Below are positions 10,694 to 21,993 of a stretch of 64,000 nt of DNA, piece after piece. The stretch is from NCBI GenBank assembly GCA_004835665.1, contig RBKR01000016.1, forward strand, positions 1,240,001 through 1,304,000, given 5' to 3'. The notes beneath the pieces are model-generated. The model was not told the DNA's origin and ran no database searches. It saw nothing but the letters and a program-made list of their open reading frames with translations. Made by a program: the position numbers and the translations under genes. The stretch is from Phoma sp. XZ068. Taxonomy: Eukaryota > Ascomycota > Dothideomycetes > Pleosporales > Didymellaceae. How positions within the stretch are numbered: position 1 is the stretch's first letter; each line of letters opens with the position of its first letter.

Positions 10694-10926
10694 ACAACCG
10701 AGTTGTACGATAGGCGGTTTGCTTTGCATGTATGGCGTTGTACAAATGAATGTGTACCAGATAGATAAGATATCGGTGATGTAGCATAACAAGTTGTACC
10801 ATCTCATACACCCGATTGAAGACGCAGACACGCAACATCACTGCCATCCCATTTCCTCAACAAAAAAAAAACATTCATGCATTCACACATAAAAATTCTA
10901 TACCCCCTCCCTTTCACCCATCTCAT

Positions 10927-13422
10927 CTACAACCCCTCCTGACCCTCCCCAGCATACCTCTCATCCGCAAGCAACAACTCCAAAATCGCATCCAACAACT
11001 CCTGCTTCAGTCCCCGATTCGACAGCGCCCTCACCTTATTCAACACGGGCTCGCTATTATTCACACAGTTCCATATATCCCACTTCTGATCCATTTCTAT
11101 CCACGCCTTGTCGATTATCTCCCAGATCAGGGGGTTTGGATCGAGCACGTCGAGCTGCGGGGTGCTGCCTAGCTCGATGATGGTGGAGGAGGATGTTGGT
11201 ATGGAGGGGAGTGTGAGTGTTGTTCCTGTTGAAGAAGAGGTTGTGCGAAAGGAGAGGGGTTTGGCGGCGCGTTTGGTGTGTGGGGATGTGGAAATACATC
11301 TTATTTCTGCGTGTTTGGCTGGCGTGTGAGCGAGGAGTTTGATTGTCCAGGTGCGCGACTTGGGGATGGAGGCGTTGGGAGGCGTGGTTGCGCCGATTGT
11401 CAAGACGCCTGTGGACTGCTTGTATGTGATGGGTGTGTAGCTGAAGTGCACTGTCTTGTCGGCTGATGCTTCGATGCCTTCGTCGTCGATCATGCGGAAA
11501 CCGCCGTCGTCGACTTGCGAGCCGCTGCCGTCGTCTTCGATCAGCGTGAAGGACCCGTCTGCGCCGACGGCGAGCAGGATTTCAATGCTCTCCGGGTTGG
11601 GGCTGCCGCTCTTGGGGCGCCAGGCGCCGTCGAGAGGCACGATGGCGCCTTCGCGGACGAAGACTGGTGTCTGGTTGAGCGGGCGGTGAACTTGCAGGTC
11701 GCCCTTGCGGTTGTAGACTACACCCGTGAAGATGTCGACGTAGCGGCCGCTGGGCAGCCAGAGTTTGGACACGCCGAGATGGGTGGTGTTGTCGCGGCGC
11801 TGCGTGATCGGAGATACAACGAGCTCGCTGCCGAAGCGGAATTGATTGGGAACGTTGTAGGCCGAGTCCTCTTCGGGGTGGTCCCAGTACATGGGCTGGA
11901 TAAGAGGCTCGTCGTCTGAAGCCGAGCGAGCGTTCATTGTGTAGAGGTACGGGATTAGTCGGTGGCGGAAGCGGAGAGTGTCCTCCATAATCACACGGCT
12001 TTCCTCGTTGAAGCGCCATGGCTCTCTGGTGTTGAAGGGGTTGTTGTCTGAATGCAGTCGGAGGATGGGCGAATAACATCCGAGTTGTACCCATCTTGTC
12101 GTCAGTTCATCATCCTTGTAGCCGTGCGTGTGACCGCCGATGTCGTTGCTCCACCATCCATACCCAATGTTTGATGCTGTGGCTGTGAACTCTGGCTGGA
12201 AGTGCAATGACTCCCACGTAATGATGGCATCGCCAGAGAACCCAATCTGGTACCGCTGTGCGCCTGGGCCGCCAAAGCGAGACAGGATCAGCGGTCTTTG
12301 CGACCCTCGGCCACTGTCGAGGAAGTGGAAGTGGTTGAGCACCCAGAGTGGATCGACACCGGGTAGCTTAGATGTGTTGCCTTGCTGCCAGTCAACCCAC
12401 CAGAAATCGACGCCGCGATCCTCGTGTTGGTGGTGGACAATGTCAAAGTACGCGTCCATGAATTTCTTGTCTGTACAGTCGAATTCGATCGTTTTCTTGC
12501 TTGCCGGGTCGATTCCCAGGTACCTCGCAACCTCTGCATACTGCGCTTCGTGCCATCTGAATCCGTCTGCGGGGTGCAGGTTGAGGGTCAGCTTCATACC
12601 ACGATCGTGTAGCTTCTTCATGAAAGCGTCTGGATCTGGGAAAAGCTCCTTGTTCCAGGTGTACCCCGTCCAGCCGTTAATCCCATCAGGCAAGTTCCAG
12701 ACAAGATGCCAGTCCATATCCACCACAGCCACGTTCATAGGCACATCGTCCTTCTCGAAGTGGTCGTGCAGCTCCAAGTACTCCTTCTCGTCATATGCGT
12801 GGTATCGACTCCACCAGTTACCCATCGCGTATCGGGGAAGAAGCGGCTGGCTTCCAGAGACGGCGTAGTATGCGCGCACAGCGTCACGGTAGTCGCGGCC
12901 GTACATGAAGATGTACTTGTCGATGTCCTTGTCGTTCCTGCGGCCTGCAATCCACCCATCTTGTTCAAAGAGCATGGACTTGCTGTCATCCAAGATGGCA
13001 ATACCGTCTCTTGACAGTACGCCTGGCCCCAACTCTCTCCTGCCGTTGGCCCCGTCTAATGTGCGAGTGGTTCCACCCAAGTTGGACACATCTTGCCCGT
13101 ACGTCCATGTGCCCGTCACATTGCCCTTCAAATTGATCTTGAGCCCCTCTGCGCTGAACTTCTTCTTATCGTAAATCACATGGAAGCGTTTCGTGACGAT
13201 CTCGATACTGTGGCCGCGGTCCCACACATAGAAGTCTGGCACAGCCAGCTTCCGGTTCACCGCAAAGGTCGAGGCTCGGTCCTCAAACTTGCCATCCTCG
13301 GACCACTCGAATCGCAGAAGGCCGTCTGTAAGAATAGTAAATCGATACTTGTCGCCCGCAACAATAGCATCTGGATGCGCGGCGGGGCGCACGTCCAACT
13401 CGTAACGCGCAGGCTTTCCCAT
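10927..13422 (-). CDS. glycoside hydrolase family 31 (alpha-glucosidase-like), intracellular
   Basis: Single exon of 831 aa. GH31 enzymes are retaining alpha-glycosidases (alpha-glucosidase, alpha-xylosidase and relatives). In order: an N-terminal beta-domain; the barrel with QPLLPRYAMGNWWSRYHAYD (about 192-211) and NVAVVDMDWH; the nucleophile motif DFWWVDWQQGN (Asp about 344); SRFGGPGAQRYQIGFSGD with the acid/base Asp near 398; then GYGWWSNDIGGHTHG, ELVVSPITQ and a C-terminal beta-region resembling DUF5110. No signal peptide is seen, so a cytosolic role on short oligosaccharides is inferred; substrate cannot be fixed from sequence. The ATG at 13422 (GAGCCATGGG context) is chosen; the frame opens slightly earlier without an ATG. 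It is divergent from the D-amino-acid oxidase gene. Confidence 0.9.
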   Translation of the reverse strand: MGKPARYELDVRPAAHPDAIVAGDKYRFTILTDGLLRFEWSEDGKFEDRASTFAVNRKLAVPDFYVWDRGHSIEIVTKRFHVIYDKKKFSAEGLKINLKGNVTGTWTYGQDVSNLGGTTRTLDGANGRRELGPGVLSRDGIAILDDSKSMLFEQDGWIAGRRNDKDIDKYIFMYGRDYRDAVRAYYAVSGSQPLLPRYAMGNWWSRYHAYDEKEYLELHDHFEKDDVPMNVAVVDMDWHLVWNLPDGINGWTGYTWNKELFPDPDAFMKKLHDRGMKLTLNLHPADGFRWHEAQYAEVARYLGIDPASKKTIEFDCTDKKFMDAYFDIVHHQHEDRGVDFWWVDWQQGNTSKLPGVDPLWVLNHFHFLDSGRGSQRPLILSRFGGPGAQRYQIGFSGDAIITWESLHFQPEFTATASNIGYGWWSNDIGGHTHGYKDDELTTRWVQLGCYSPILRLHSDNNPFNTREPWRFNEESRVIMEDTLRFRHRLIPYLYTMNARSASDDEPLIQPMYWDHPEEDSAYNVPNQFRFGSELVVSPITQRRDNTTHLGVSKLWLPSGRYVDIFTGVVYNRKGDLQVHRPLNQTPVFVREGAIVPLDGAWRPKSGSPNPESIEILLAVGADGSFTLIEDDGSGSQVDDGGFRMIDDEGIEASADKTVHFSYTPITYKQSTGVLTIGATTPPNASIPKSRTWTIKLLAHTPAKHAEIRCISTSPHTKRAAKPLSFRTTSSSTGTTLTLPSIPTSSSTIIELGSTPQLDVLDPNPLIWEIIDKAWIEMDQKWDIWNCVNNSEPVLNKVRALSNRGLKQELLDAILELLLADERYAGEGQEGL

Positions 13423-14113
13423 GGCTCGCAGCAAAAGAAGACACAGTACAAACTACGTGCCGCTCTTCAGAAATGGCGGAATCAAAGGCGTCCGGGGTAT
13501 TGCGGGGCGCAGAAACGCCGGCGTCTCCATCTTGTTATATCATCTGGGGAACGACGCTTAGGCCAAGACATGATGGCTTGACTTCGGCGGCTCGTGACCT
13601 CGGCTGGGGCGTCCTGCCTGGGGACTGTGTCAGGCGACAACTGCTAAGAGTCGGCACGCCTGCCATAACCCATGTTCTGCGCATCATGGAAGTCGGTGAG
13701 AGTCGTAGAGAGGGTCGCGAGGTCGCTGGTGTAACAGATGTGGAGTGAGAGGGCCCACGCGCCTGCGTCATTTGCTTTGTTTGCGGAGAATGCACATGTG
13801 CCTGCAGCAGTGGGGTGCGTCCTTCAACCCACCAACTGCAGGGTCTGGATATGACAACACCATCACCCAACGCGAACGACACGGATTCTGTGAGCATGAG
13901 TTTAGTCATGAGTCGACCGATGGTAGCACCTTCAAGAGCATTTGCTTTGCTTCAATGTGAACGGGAATAACATGTGTAAATCATTCCAGAACAGGTATCA
14001 GCACGCGAGCATGCGCAAGCTGCAGTAAGCACGTTTGTAATCCATCCGCTATTCTGCATATAAGTGTATCGAAACATCCCAGCATCAAGCCAAGCGCGAT
14101 TGATCACGCAAAC
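13423..14113. promoter_or_regulatory. divergent promoter, GH31 / D-amino-acid oxidase
   Basis: About 690 bp between head-to-head genes. Several short frames exist on both strands but none shows family similarity. No specific control element was recognised. Confidence 0.35.
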
Positions 14114-15205
14114 ATGGCGCACGTTGTAGTTGTAGGGTAAGTGAACACCATGCATACTTTCATCACTATTAACATCGTCAGAGCTGGTGTCATCGGCCTT
14201 CAGACCGCAGTCACCCTCCTCGAAGCTGGCTACAAAGTCACAATCGTTGCAAAGCATTGGCCTGGTGACCGATCAATCAAATACTGCTCATCTTGGGCAG
14301 GTGCTATATGGCGAACACACGCAACCCCTGACACAGACAAGGGCGAATGGGACCTCCTAGGCTACGATGTCTGGATGGCAATCGCCGAGCAAGAGCAAGA
14401 GAAGGCGAAAATAATGGGTATCAAGAAATGCCCGATTACTATCTTCAGCAATGAAGATACGCCGTGGTATTCCAGTAGAATGCAGGAATTCGCTACCCTT
14501 GGAGCCGACCAGCTGCCGCACAACACGTCCAAGCGCGGTTACTCCTATAACTCTGTCGCCATCAACCCATTGACCTACCTTGACTACTTGCTTGCTCAAG
14601 CCAAAGAACAAGGCGCACAACTTGTCACCGCAGAGCTCCCTAATTTGCGCACCTTTCTCCAGAACATCAACGACATCGTCCATACGAATAACTTTCCGTC
14701 GCCCAGTCTTGTCGTCAACTGCACCGGACTTGGCGCAGAGCACTTCTGCAATGACGAGGGAATGTATCCTATTCGTGGCCAAACGCTCCTTGCCCGCATT
14801 CACCCCACTCCCAAACAAGAAGTCTTGCTCTGGGACGGAGAAGACGAAGTCACCTACATTGTACCGCGTCCAGGCACTGACACGTTTATACTTGGTGGTA
14901 CGAAGACTTCTGATGCCTACGATGCCGAGCCCGATGCGACAATCAGTGAAGACATTAGATCGCGCTGCAAGCAGTTGCTTAGGGATGATGATGTCCAGTT
15001 TGAGGTTCTGGCTGAGCAAGTTGGCCTGAGGCCAGCACGGAGAGGCGGTGCAAGGGTCGAAGTTGAGGAGGTGGTGGTTGATGACGGGAAGAAGTGGGCT
15101 GTTGTGCATAACTATGGTCATGCTGGCGGTGGGTTTCAGGGCTCGATTGGGTCTGCGCGGAAAGCGGTCGGGCTTGTGAAGGAGACACTCGAGCGTAGTG
15201 GATAA
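14114..15205 (+). CDS. D-amino-acid oxidase (FAD-dependent)
   Basis: Two exons, 14114-14136 and 14182-15205, encode 348 aa. The enzyme oxidatively deaminates D-amino acids to 2-oxo acids, ammonia and hydrogen peroxide. The 23-nt first exon supplies MAHVVVVG, and the 45-nt intron splits the FAD-binding dinucleotide motif VVVVGAGVIGLQTA. Further marks are SSWAGAIWRTHA, VAINPLTYLDYLLAQAKEQG, LVVNCTGLGA, YPIRGQTLLARI, TYIVPRPGTDTFILGGTKT, VGLRPARRGGARVE, and the family signature VVHNYGHAGGGFQGSIGSA. The C-terminus (LERSG) does not carry a classical PTS1 although most homologues are peroxisomal, so location is uncertain. Length matches the family. The 3' end faces a secreted-esterase gene across 195 bp. 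Confidence 0.93.
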
Positions 15206-15400
15206 GTACAGTACGGCATGTTCCAAGTCTATTATCGTAGATATGAAGTTTACGGAAGTGCTAGACGTGTATGCAGTCATCGTACCACCATCATTTTCAG
15301 GATCAAGACAATTTAGAAATAAGTGACACCAACATTACCACCCGCACTTCCTGTGAGGGGAAGGTCACTGTGAAAATCAGTACGTATTAACTCTAAATAC

Positions 15401-17470
15401 CTACTTTCCAACAAGCACTCTGTTACTCTTCCGCGTCTCTGTTGCATAGTTCCGCTTGATCCCCGTAACTAAGAGCTGAATGTGACCTTTTGCCGCCGGC
15501 GAATACTTCACACTTGCACCCTGCTCAACGCTAAAAGACTCGCAGGCAGGCTTGCTGTCCAAGATCCATTGCGCTGCGAGCTTAACACCTGGGTCCCAGC
15601 GGCCGACATTCGCAGCTATCTCCTGACCTACTCTGGCCTGCTCCGTCTCTATCTTGGGATCTGCTTGACGCCGGACCGCCGCCTCGCGTCCGCCGTATGC
15701 GATGACATCTTCCCATAAGTTCCCACGGGTAGATGACGCAGTTGATGCGGCTGTGAGCGGGTGAGGACCATCTGGAGCGTGATCTTTGACCCATGCCTCC
15801 ACCAATTCCAGGTATTCCCAGATCTCACGCGCCTGGTAATTGCCACCGTGCGGCTTCTCGGGTAGGATCGTAATGTTCGCCCATCCAGGTCCACCGATAG
15901 CATCAGTGCGCTTCTGGAACTCCATGACGCCTTCGTTGAGGAAGTAATTGTCCCACGAGCCAACATATACGTAAATGCGGCCAGATAGTGCTGATCCGAG
16001 GTTTCGGGAGGAGTTGAAGTTTGTGACAATGTAATCACTAAGATCGAAGGGCTTCCAGTACGCCACCGCCTCGGGATAGACTTCGCCCGTCACCTTGTCC
16101 CACGGCTCGAGCGGGTAGCCATTGTAGCCTTGGACCCCGAACACAGCATTCCAAACATCCCATTGGTTGAACGAGCGTGACGCCGTACCAAAGGTCAGTT
16201 CCCAGTGGTTTTCCTGAGCAACGGTCGCGAGGATGACTTCCGTGCCGTTTACAAATTTCCGGATGCTGGGTACGAAGCTGCCATTTGCGCGCTGGTATGC
16301 GTTTGCTGCGGTGTATAGCTCGATGTCTTGGTGGCGGTGGAAGTCCAGCGAGTCAGGGTAGGATGAAAAGCACACGCCGAAGAGGTCGGGGCGGTAGATG
16401 ACGTTAGCAATGCTTTCCCAGCCACCAGTGCTTCCGCCATCCTGAACACGTGCATAAGGTGCGCGGATGATGTGGAAAGTTTCTTCGATATGTGGAATAA
16501 GTTCCTCATTGATAGCGTCACCGTACGGTCCCAGGTTTGCGGTATTGACAGCATAGGAATCGTCGTAGTAGGGCGTTTCGTGGCGGAATGTGACGAGGAT
16601 GAACTTGGGTGCTGGCCGTTCTGCCGTTGTGTTGGTAGCTGGAATAATCCCTGCGTCCCAAGCCGCCGTGAACTTCTCATCGCTACCATAGTTGTAGGAT
16701 CCTTCGCTGCCTGGCCAGTGACCTTGGTTGTAGATGACAGGATATAGTGTCTTCGTATCACTCGCGTTATATCCAGCGGGTAGGACAACGTTCGCGCCAA
16801 CGTACATGTCGCGACCCCAGAAATCACTCAGCTTCTTGCTGGTAATCTTAATGTACTTAAGGGTTTCGGTGTCTTCATAGTTGCCTTGGTTGCAGCCACC
16901 AATCTCTTTTCCAGTGAAGGGCTCTGCGGCCGTAATATTGTTGAACATCAGTTCCAAAGTCTGCACGCCGCCGGTGATCTCAATATTTGTAATAGGAGTC
17001 ACCAAACTACCAAAACCATCGATGTTCGGCGCTCCATCGCCACAAGGAAACCGGACACTGACTCTAGACCCATCACTTCGTATCGCCGTTTCGTAACGAG
17101 TAAGGAAAGCTTGCACATTGTAAGTGCCCGGCTCGATATCGCTCATGCTAGTATTCGGCCATCCGAACACAGAACTATCGTGACTTCCACCTGATAACGT
17201 GATGACCGTATTTTTAGGACCGAAATCGTATACATTCTTCCCGAATATCTTGTTGGGGGAGGAGGTAACATCCGTATCGTCAAGAGGATCAGTTCCGTTA
17301 GGCGCGAACATCAATACAACGCGGCCATCAGTTGGAGCTTCTAGGAGACTGTTTGCGATCGAAAGTTGGACGCTTAGATTGGAGTCGTAATCGTACTTAG
17401 CATAGCGCTTGGTTGGGGGTACTGCTGACGCTCCGACAGCGAGGGCAGCGAGGAAGAAAGCTTTTAGCAT
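15401..17470 (-). CDS. secreted serine esterase, alpha/beta-hydrolase (esterase-D-like)
   Basis: Single exon of 689 aa. An N-terminal signal peptide (MLKAFFLAALAVGASA) and many N-glycosylation sequons point to secretion. After a beta-rich N-terminal region (about 25-205) comes an esterase-D/enterochelin-esterase-type hydrolase domain: YPVIYNQGHWPG, PKFILVTFRHETPYYDDSYA, GPYGDAINEELIPHIEETFH, the nucleophile elbow QDGGSTGGWES (Ser 347), and IYVYVGSWDNYFLNEGV followed by PEKPHGGNYQ, which probably supplies the catalytic His. The C-terminal 120 residues form a further beta-type region. The natural substrate is unknown; related proteins hydrolyse esters in plant-polymer or siderophore metabolism. 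No intron is needed. Transcribed in the same direction as the next carboxylesterase gene, 980 bp away. Confidence 0.82.
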   Translation of the reverse strand: MLKAFFLAALAVGASAVPPTKRYAKYDYDSNLSVQLSIANSLLEAPTDGRVVLMFAPNGTDPLDDTDVTSSPNKIFGKNVYDFGPKNTVITLSGGSHDSSVFGWPNTSMSDIEPGTYNVQAFLTRYETAIRSDGSRVSVRFPCGDGAPNIDGFGSLVTPITNIEITGGVQTLELMFNNITAAEPFTGKEIGGCNQGNYEDTETLKYIKITSKKLSDFWGRDMYVGANVVLPAGYNASDTKTLYPVIYNQGHWPGSEGSYNYGSDEKFTAAWDAGIIPATNTTAERPAPKFILVTFRHETPYYDDSYAVNTANLGPYGDAINEELIPHIEETFHIIRAPYARVQDGGSTGGWESIANVIYRPDLFGVCFSSYPDSLDFHRHQDIELYTAANAYQRANGSFVPSIRKFVNGTEVILATVAQENHWELTFGTASRSFNQWDVWNAVFGVQGYNGYPLEPWDKVTGEVYPEAVAYWKPFDLSDYIVTNFNSSRNLGSALSGRIYVYVGSWDNYFLNEGVMEFQKRTDAIGGPGWANITILPEKPHGGNYQAREIWEYLELVEAWVKDHAPDGPHPLTAASTASSTRGNLWEDVIAYGGREAAVRRQADPKIETEQARVGQEIAANVGRWDPGVKLAAQWILDSKPACESFSVEQGASVKYSPAAKGHIQLLVTGIKRNYATETRKSNRVLVGK

Positions 17471-18450
17471 AATGTAGGTGTTAAGATCTCAATCGATCAA
17501 CTACCAGCTCAGCCTGGATGTTGCTTGATCATTATTTCCCGAGGAATACAAGCTTTTGATAAGGATGTAGCAATCACTTAAGCTTATCATGACAGTGGTG
17601 GCTTGGGCTAACTTAGAAGTCTAGCCGCAGTAGGAAGGCACGAAGCTAAGTTGGCTTATATAACCGAGAATGAGATAGAGACTCGCAAGTATTGCTAGAG
17701 GTATAATTTTATACTATTTAGGATAGACTCTCGTCTGGTAGCATGCCTAATTGCAGCGAATGTCGCAGCTCTAGCTTGTTCAAGGCACGAACATGTTTTA
17801 CCCACCTTTCAGTTCTCCCTCAAGATTGCCACTGAGCTGGCAAGGGTGAGGGGCACTCGAAGTATCGCTCCATATATTGGAGCTTCCGTTCTCGAGATGA
17901 TGTTGCTCAATGTCTGTGTTGCCAACGGCGCCAGTACACAATGAGATATTGACCGCTTTGGACGATGGCATATTGATTGGGAATCATATGGGTTCAAGCC
18001 ACAATATCTGACTCTGCCCAGAAAGAGCTGGGAGTAATAGATCTCATGTCTACACTCTAAGCAGCATACCCATGTCATTCAACTGTGAAGGTCTCAGCAA
18101 ATCAATGTCATCCGCAATGTTGGAGACCAAGTGCAACACTTACAACATGAAACAAGGTCACATGAAGGCTCCCGATCTAACTATAAAGACCTTCATCTGT
18201 GCGATCAAGGTAAACTTTACGTAGTACTAGATTCGGAAACGCGTAGCTATCCAAAATCTAGCTGTACTATGATGTCACATTCTCTCCTCCACCAGCCTGT
18301 GCTACAATGAGGATGTCTACACTTGCGACAGGTACGGAACCTGAAGCACACATAAGCATACCCATTCCTAAAGATCATGACGTCCACATAGAAGAGATCG
18401 ATCTTGCACCGATGAATTGACGATCGGCGCTACCCATCTCACTTCTCTCT
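17471..18450. other. gene-free stretch between two secreted-esterase genes
   Basis: 980 bp, visibly richer in A and T than the coding DNA. It should contain the promoter of the 15401-17470 gene and the 3' flank of the carboxylesterase. No supported frame, RNA gene or repeat was found. Confidence 0.35.
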
Positions 18451-20027
18451 TTACTGTGTTGGCGGATTAGGCTTCCCATTAGGAACGCCTTCGTCACAGC
18501 CAGACTCTAGCTCTCTGTCTGAGATGGGCTGAACAACTTTGTCCTTCCATCCAAGCAAAATGCTTTCTCCCTCCGAATTTCCATTGTAGCCCTCCCACCC
18601 TGCCGCAGGAAGTCCCTTCACCGGATCTTCTGCAAAGGCTAGCCAATAATCCTGCATTTTCTCACTGACGGCAACCTCAAAAGGTGTCGAGTTGCTGCGC
18701 GCAATGCTGTGGGTTCCGAAGATCAAAGGCAAGTCGGCTGAGTGATACGCTCCCTGCCAAAACCTTGGAGCAATATTCGAGAAGTTCCCCCCATACAGAT
18801 ATCTGAACGTAGTAGCATTGCCGCCAGCATATCTTTCGTGCGTGGTAAGAACCGACGGGCAAAGGAACGCACTCAATGTACCATTGTCTGCAAGGGTCTG
18901 ATTCGGCCCAAACGTGCCGTTGTAGGGTAGAAACGGGGCCCATTCATTCACCGTGGTTCCAATAATGGCAGGTTTCCGAATGAATTCACCTAGTAGGGCA
19001 CGGGTGGTATGGTTCGCCCATGACGTTCGGTTGTCAACTACTGGAGTGAACGCCAGGGCTGGTTTTGTTGCGTTATCAAGACGTCGCTTGAGAAATGTGA
19101 TTATATCCGGAAATGGCACATTTCGCATGCAAGAAAGCTCGGCGGCTGGATCCGAGAAACCACATCGGAAGTTCTCTGCGACAGTTGTAAAGTTTGGAGA
19201 TCCAAACGGTACGCGCGACTGCGCCGTGCCAGAGCTTAAGATCAGTCCTGATACAATAGGGTCGTGTGGGTAGGCGAAGCTGTAACTGTCAACTGAAACT
19301 GACCCTGCAGAATGTCCCCAGAGCGTTATCCGATCGGAGTCGCCCCCAAAATTTGCAATGTTGTCTCTGACCCACTCCACTGCGAGCCGTTGATCCAGAT
19401 ACCCAAGATTTTGCTCGTCGGGCTTTAGGCCGTTTGCATTCGGCCATCCAAAAATGTTGAGTCGGTAGCTGTAAATATTGTTAGTTTCTAGCTACACGAA
19501 TAGCAACATACGAAGACTAACTTGATAGCAACTACAATGTGCTTTCCGGTCCTCTCGACCCAGCGACTTGGGTTATGGTATGGAGTGTTGGCACCGCCAG
19601 TCTGAAAGGAACCACCATGGATCCAAACAACCACTGGCAGCGATGCGTCTTTTTGACATGGCGCAACCGGCTGCCACGGAGCCCAGATGTTCACTGACAA
19701 GCAATCTTCTCCCTGATAGTTCCGAGGAAGGATCTTGAATTCTGGAGCGTCTACTAGCCACGTTGTGGGCTTGTCGGCATCATACTGTGGGCATGCAGGT
19801 CCGAAATGCGTGGCATTGATTATCGTCTTCTCTTCCCGAACCTTGCGTTGCGATGGTAGCCAACGTCTGGCACCAACAGGTGGTTCAGCATATGGTACTC
19901 CAAGAAACTTAGCGACATTCGGTGTGGTTGAATCGATACCGCCTCGAACAAAACCTGATGAAGTGTCGACAAACAAGGAGCTTAAAGCTTGTGCAGCTGG
20001 CAAAGTGAAGAAAGCCAGCCTCATCAT
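18451..20027 (-). CDS. secreted type-B carboxylesterase
   Basis: Two exons, 20027-19522 and 19468-18451, give 507 aa; the 53-nt intron has a GTTAGT donor and TTACAG acceptor. Type-B carboxylesterases hydrolyse carboxylic esters. Key features are a signal peptide (MMRLAFFTLPAAQALSS), GFVRGG and KFLGVPYAEPPVGARRW, the EDCLSVNIWAP motif, VVVWIHGGSFQTGG (oxyanion hole), NIFGWPNA, the nucleophile elbow TLWGHSAGSVSVD (Ser about 222), and a late YHSADLPLIFG segment likely to carry the catalytic His. Length is close to the usual 520-560 aa. An in-frame ATG at 20102 would put 25 residues before the signal peptide, so the start at 20027 is preferred. Substrate unknown. Confidence 0.9.
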
Positions 20028-21993
20028 ACAGAAAATTTGGACTCTAAACTTATTGAGGTATAAACGGCCCCAAAGCCTAATGATATCCGCGCAAACTTTC
20101 ATTTTTTATCAATTCCCATTAGCAGAAGCGGTGTATAGTCCAAGAGTACTGGGCGCGGTCTTGTGCTACTGGAGATTATCGTGATGCATCCAAGTCTTTA
20201 CGCGCGACCCTCGGTGACGCACATATTTCTCTGTCGTCGCAGTGCATCTCCGTCTGACTGCATGACGCAATGATGGCTCGGCAGCAGAATGTCCCCTCCA
20301 GAAACTATGATGGTCCGATTGCTTTTAGCGGATTCTTCCACCCCTTCCGCTGTTCTTCAGATTTGATTTTCTGCTCGCTGAACGAACACAGATTGTTTTA
20401 ATCGGGTCTCCTGACCAGGATTCCAGGATCTCTGTAGGGAAGCAGCAAAGAACCAGTGAATAGTTCGTCCCGAAAACATTCGGTCGTACAAGGGCATTTG
20501 CGCGCTCAACGGGAGCCACTCGCAATACTTGACAAACGCAAGCGCCTAGCGCCAGTTGTGTACCCGAGTGTACCTTTGTACCGCTACAAGATCAAAGTTA
20601 GTCTTTGTGGCTTGCATTGTCCGGCTTGACCTTGCTGTCTACGCTGTCTGATCCTATGCCGAGACAGGTAACATCCAGACATTAAGATATCAATGTCCTC
20701 TTCTTCGATATTGACGTAAACACTGCGTGCAGCATCGACCGATTGCTTGGTGAACTCAGAAACAATTCTAGCCAGTATGGCTCAAGTGCGGTGACGCCAT
20801 TGGTGCTACATTGTTGAACTTCACCAATCAGATCAGCAGGAAGTTCTTTTGTACCTGGGTACTGTACATATACGTCGGACGATCTCCCCAGTAGTGCCCC
20901 CAAATAGGAAAGGCTCACCAATTACTTTAAGCGCGCGCCCCGTTTCTTGTATAACAAACATTGCGCTCTTGACTCAATACGAGAGGTGCATTCGAGGCTG
21001 TCACAGCATCCCCTCATCTAGCCTTCCACATGTGCCAAGCTCTTACATGCCTGACTCCGTGATGTTGTACCAGCAGTTGACATCGCCAAGGTTACGACGC
21101 AAGAGCAGTTATAGTACCACGAACATGGTACGTTGTTCGGCGCGCTTTTTCTCAAGCTAGGATCCCAAAGGATATATCGTTGAAGTTTCGGGCAAAGGAG
21201 CACGTGGTTCACGGCAGTTCCGGCCATTGCCTTACCGCTTATCGCGCAGAAAAAGTAATGTAACTGCGCCCGCTCATTTAAGGTTCCTTGCATTTCGGAG
21301 TGCGGTAGCTACCACCTGTCTATGCGGTTACAATGAACATCACATTTTACTTGATGTTTTATATTTTAATCTCCCTCTCATTAAATAACACAAAGTCAAA
21401 GTATGTTGCCGCAGGGTATTAGTGAAGATTTTAGACCTACAGAAGTCGAACACGCTGACCATTCGTTACACTGATAGATAGCTTTTGAGACTGGCCTAGC
21501 TGTAGATAATTTGAACACAGCGTCGACAGACTGCGTCCATGATAGCAATTTGCAGAGTGGACACAAAGTCTGACTGCATAAAGCTAACAGTGACTCGCTG
21601 ATGCGCCAATGCATCAATTTTGAGTTTAGCCGGTGAGCCAGAATCTCGAGACGTGCTAAGGAGTCCTCACGCATACCGATCATTCCAGATCCTTGGGCTG
21701 AAATGCTTTGAGCTAGCCAAGCGATGTGAATTATGAGGTAAACACATTGATGTCAATTAGGCGCGCTAAAGGTGGTACGTACAACAGAGCCTCATTTGAT
21801 GTCGCATATCTTCCTGGGCACAAAGAAGCTTTGAAGAAGATGCGAGTATCTACCTCGAACAAGGTTGCATGCTGATTTTGGTGTTTGACAATTCACCTGA
21901 ACTTATACTACATCATATTCGAGCACCTGGCTCATTAAACATCTCCCGCTATGCGACAATTCCAATCCGCAAGTTCTTGCACTACAAATATAA
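20028..21993. other. gene-poor region, 2 kb
   Basis: Between the carboxylesterase promoter and the 3' end of the MFS gene. Frames of 60-100 codons at 20682-20921, 21018-21293 and 21396-21683 (minus strand) show no recognisable family, codon pattern or splice partner. Nothing else was seen. Confidence 0.3.

Noticed and set aside
13535..13909. 124-codon minus-strand frame in the GH31/DAO promoter
   Set aside because: No recognisable family, lies within a divergent promoter, and overlaps plus-strand frames of equal quality.
17980..18010. Box-B-like GGTTCAAGCC
   Set aside because: No box A or cloverleaf can be drawn upstream.
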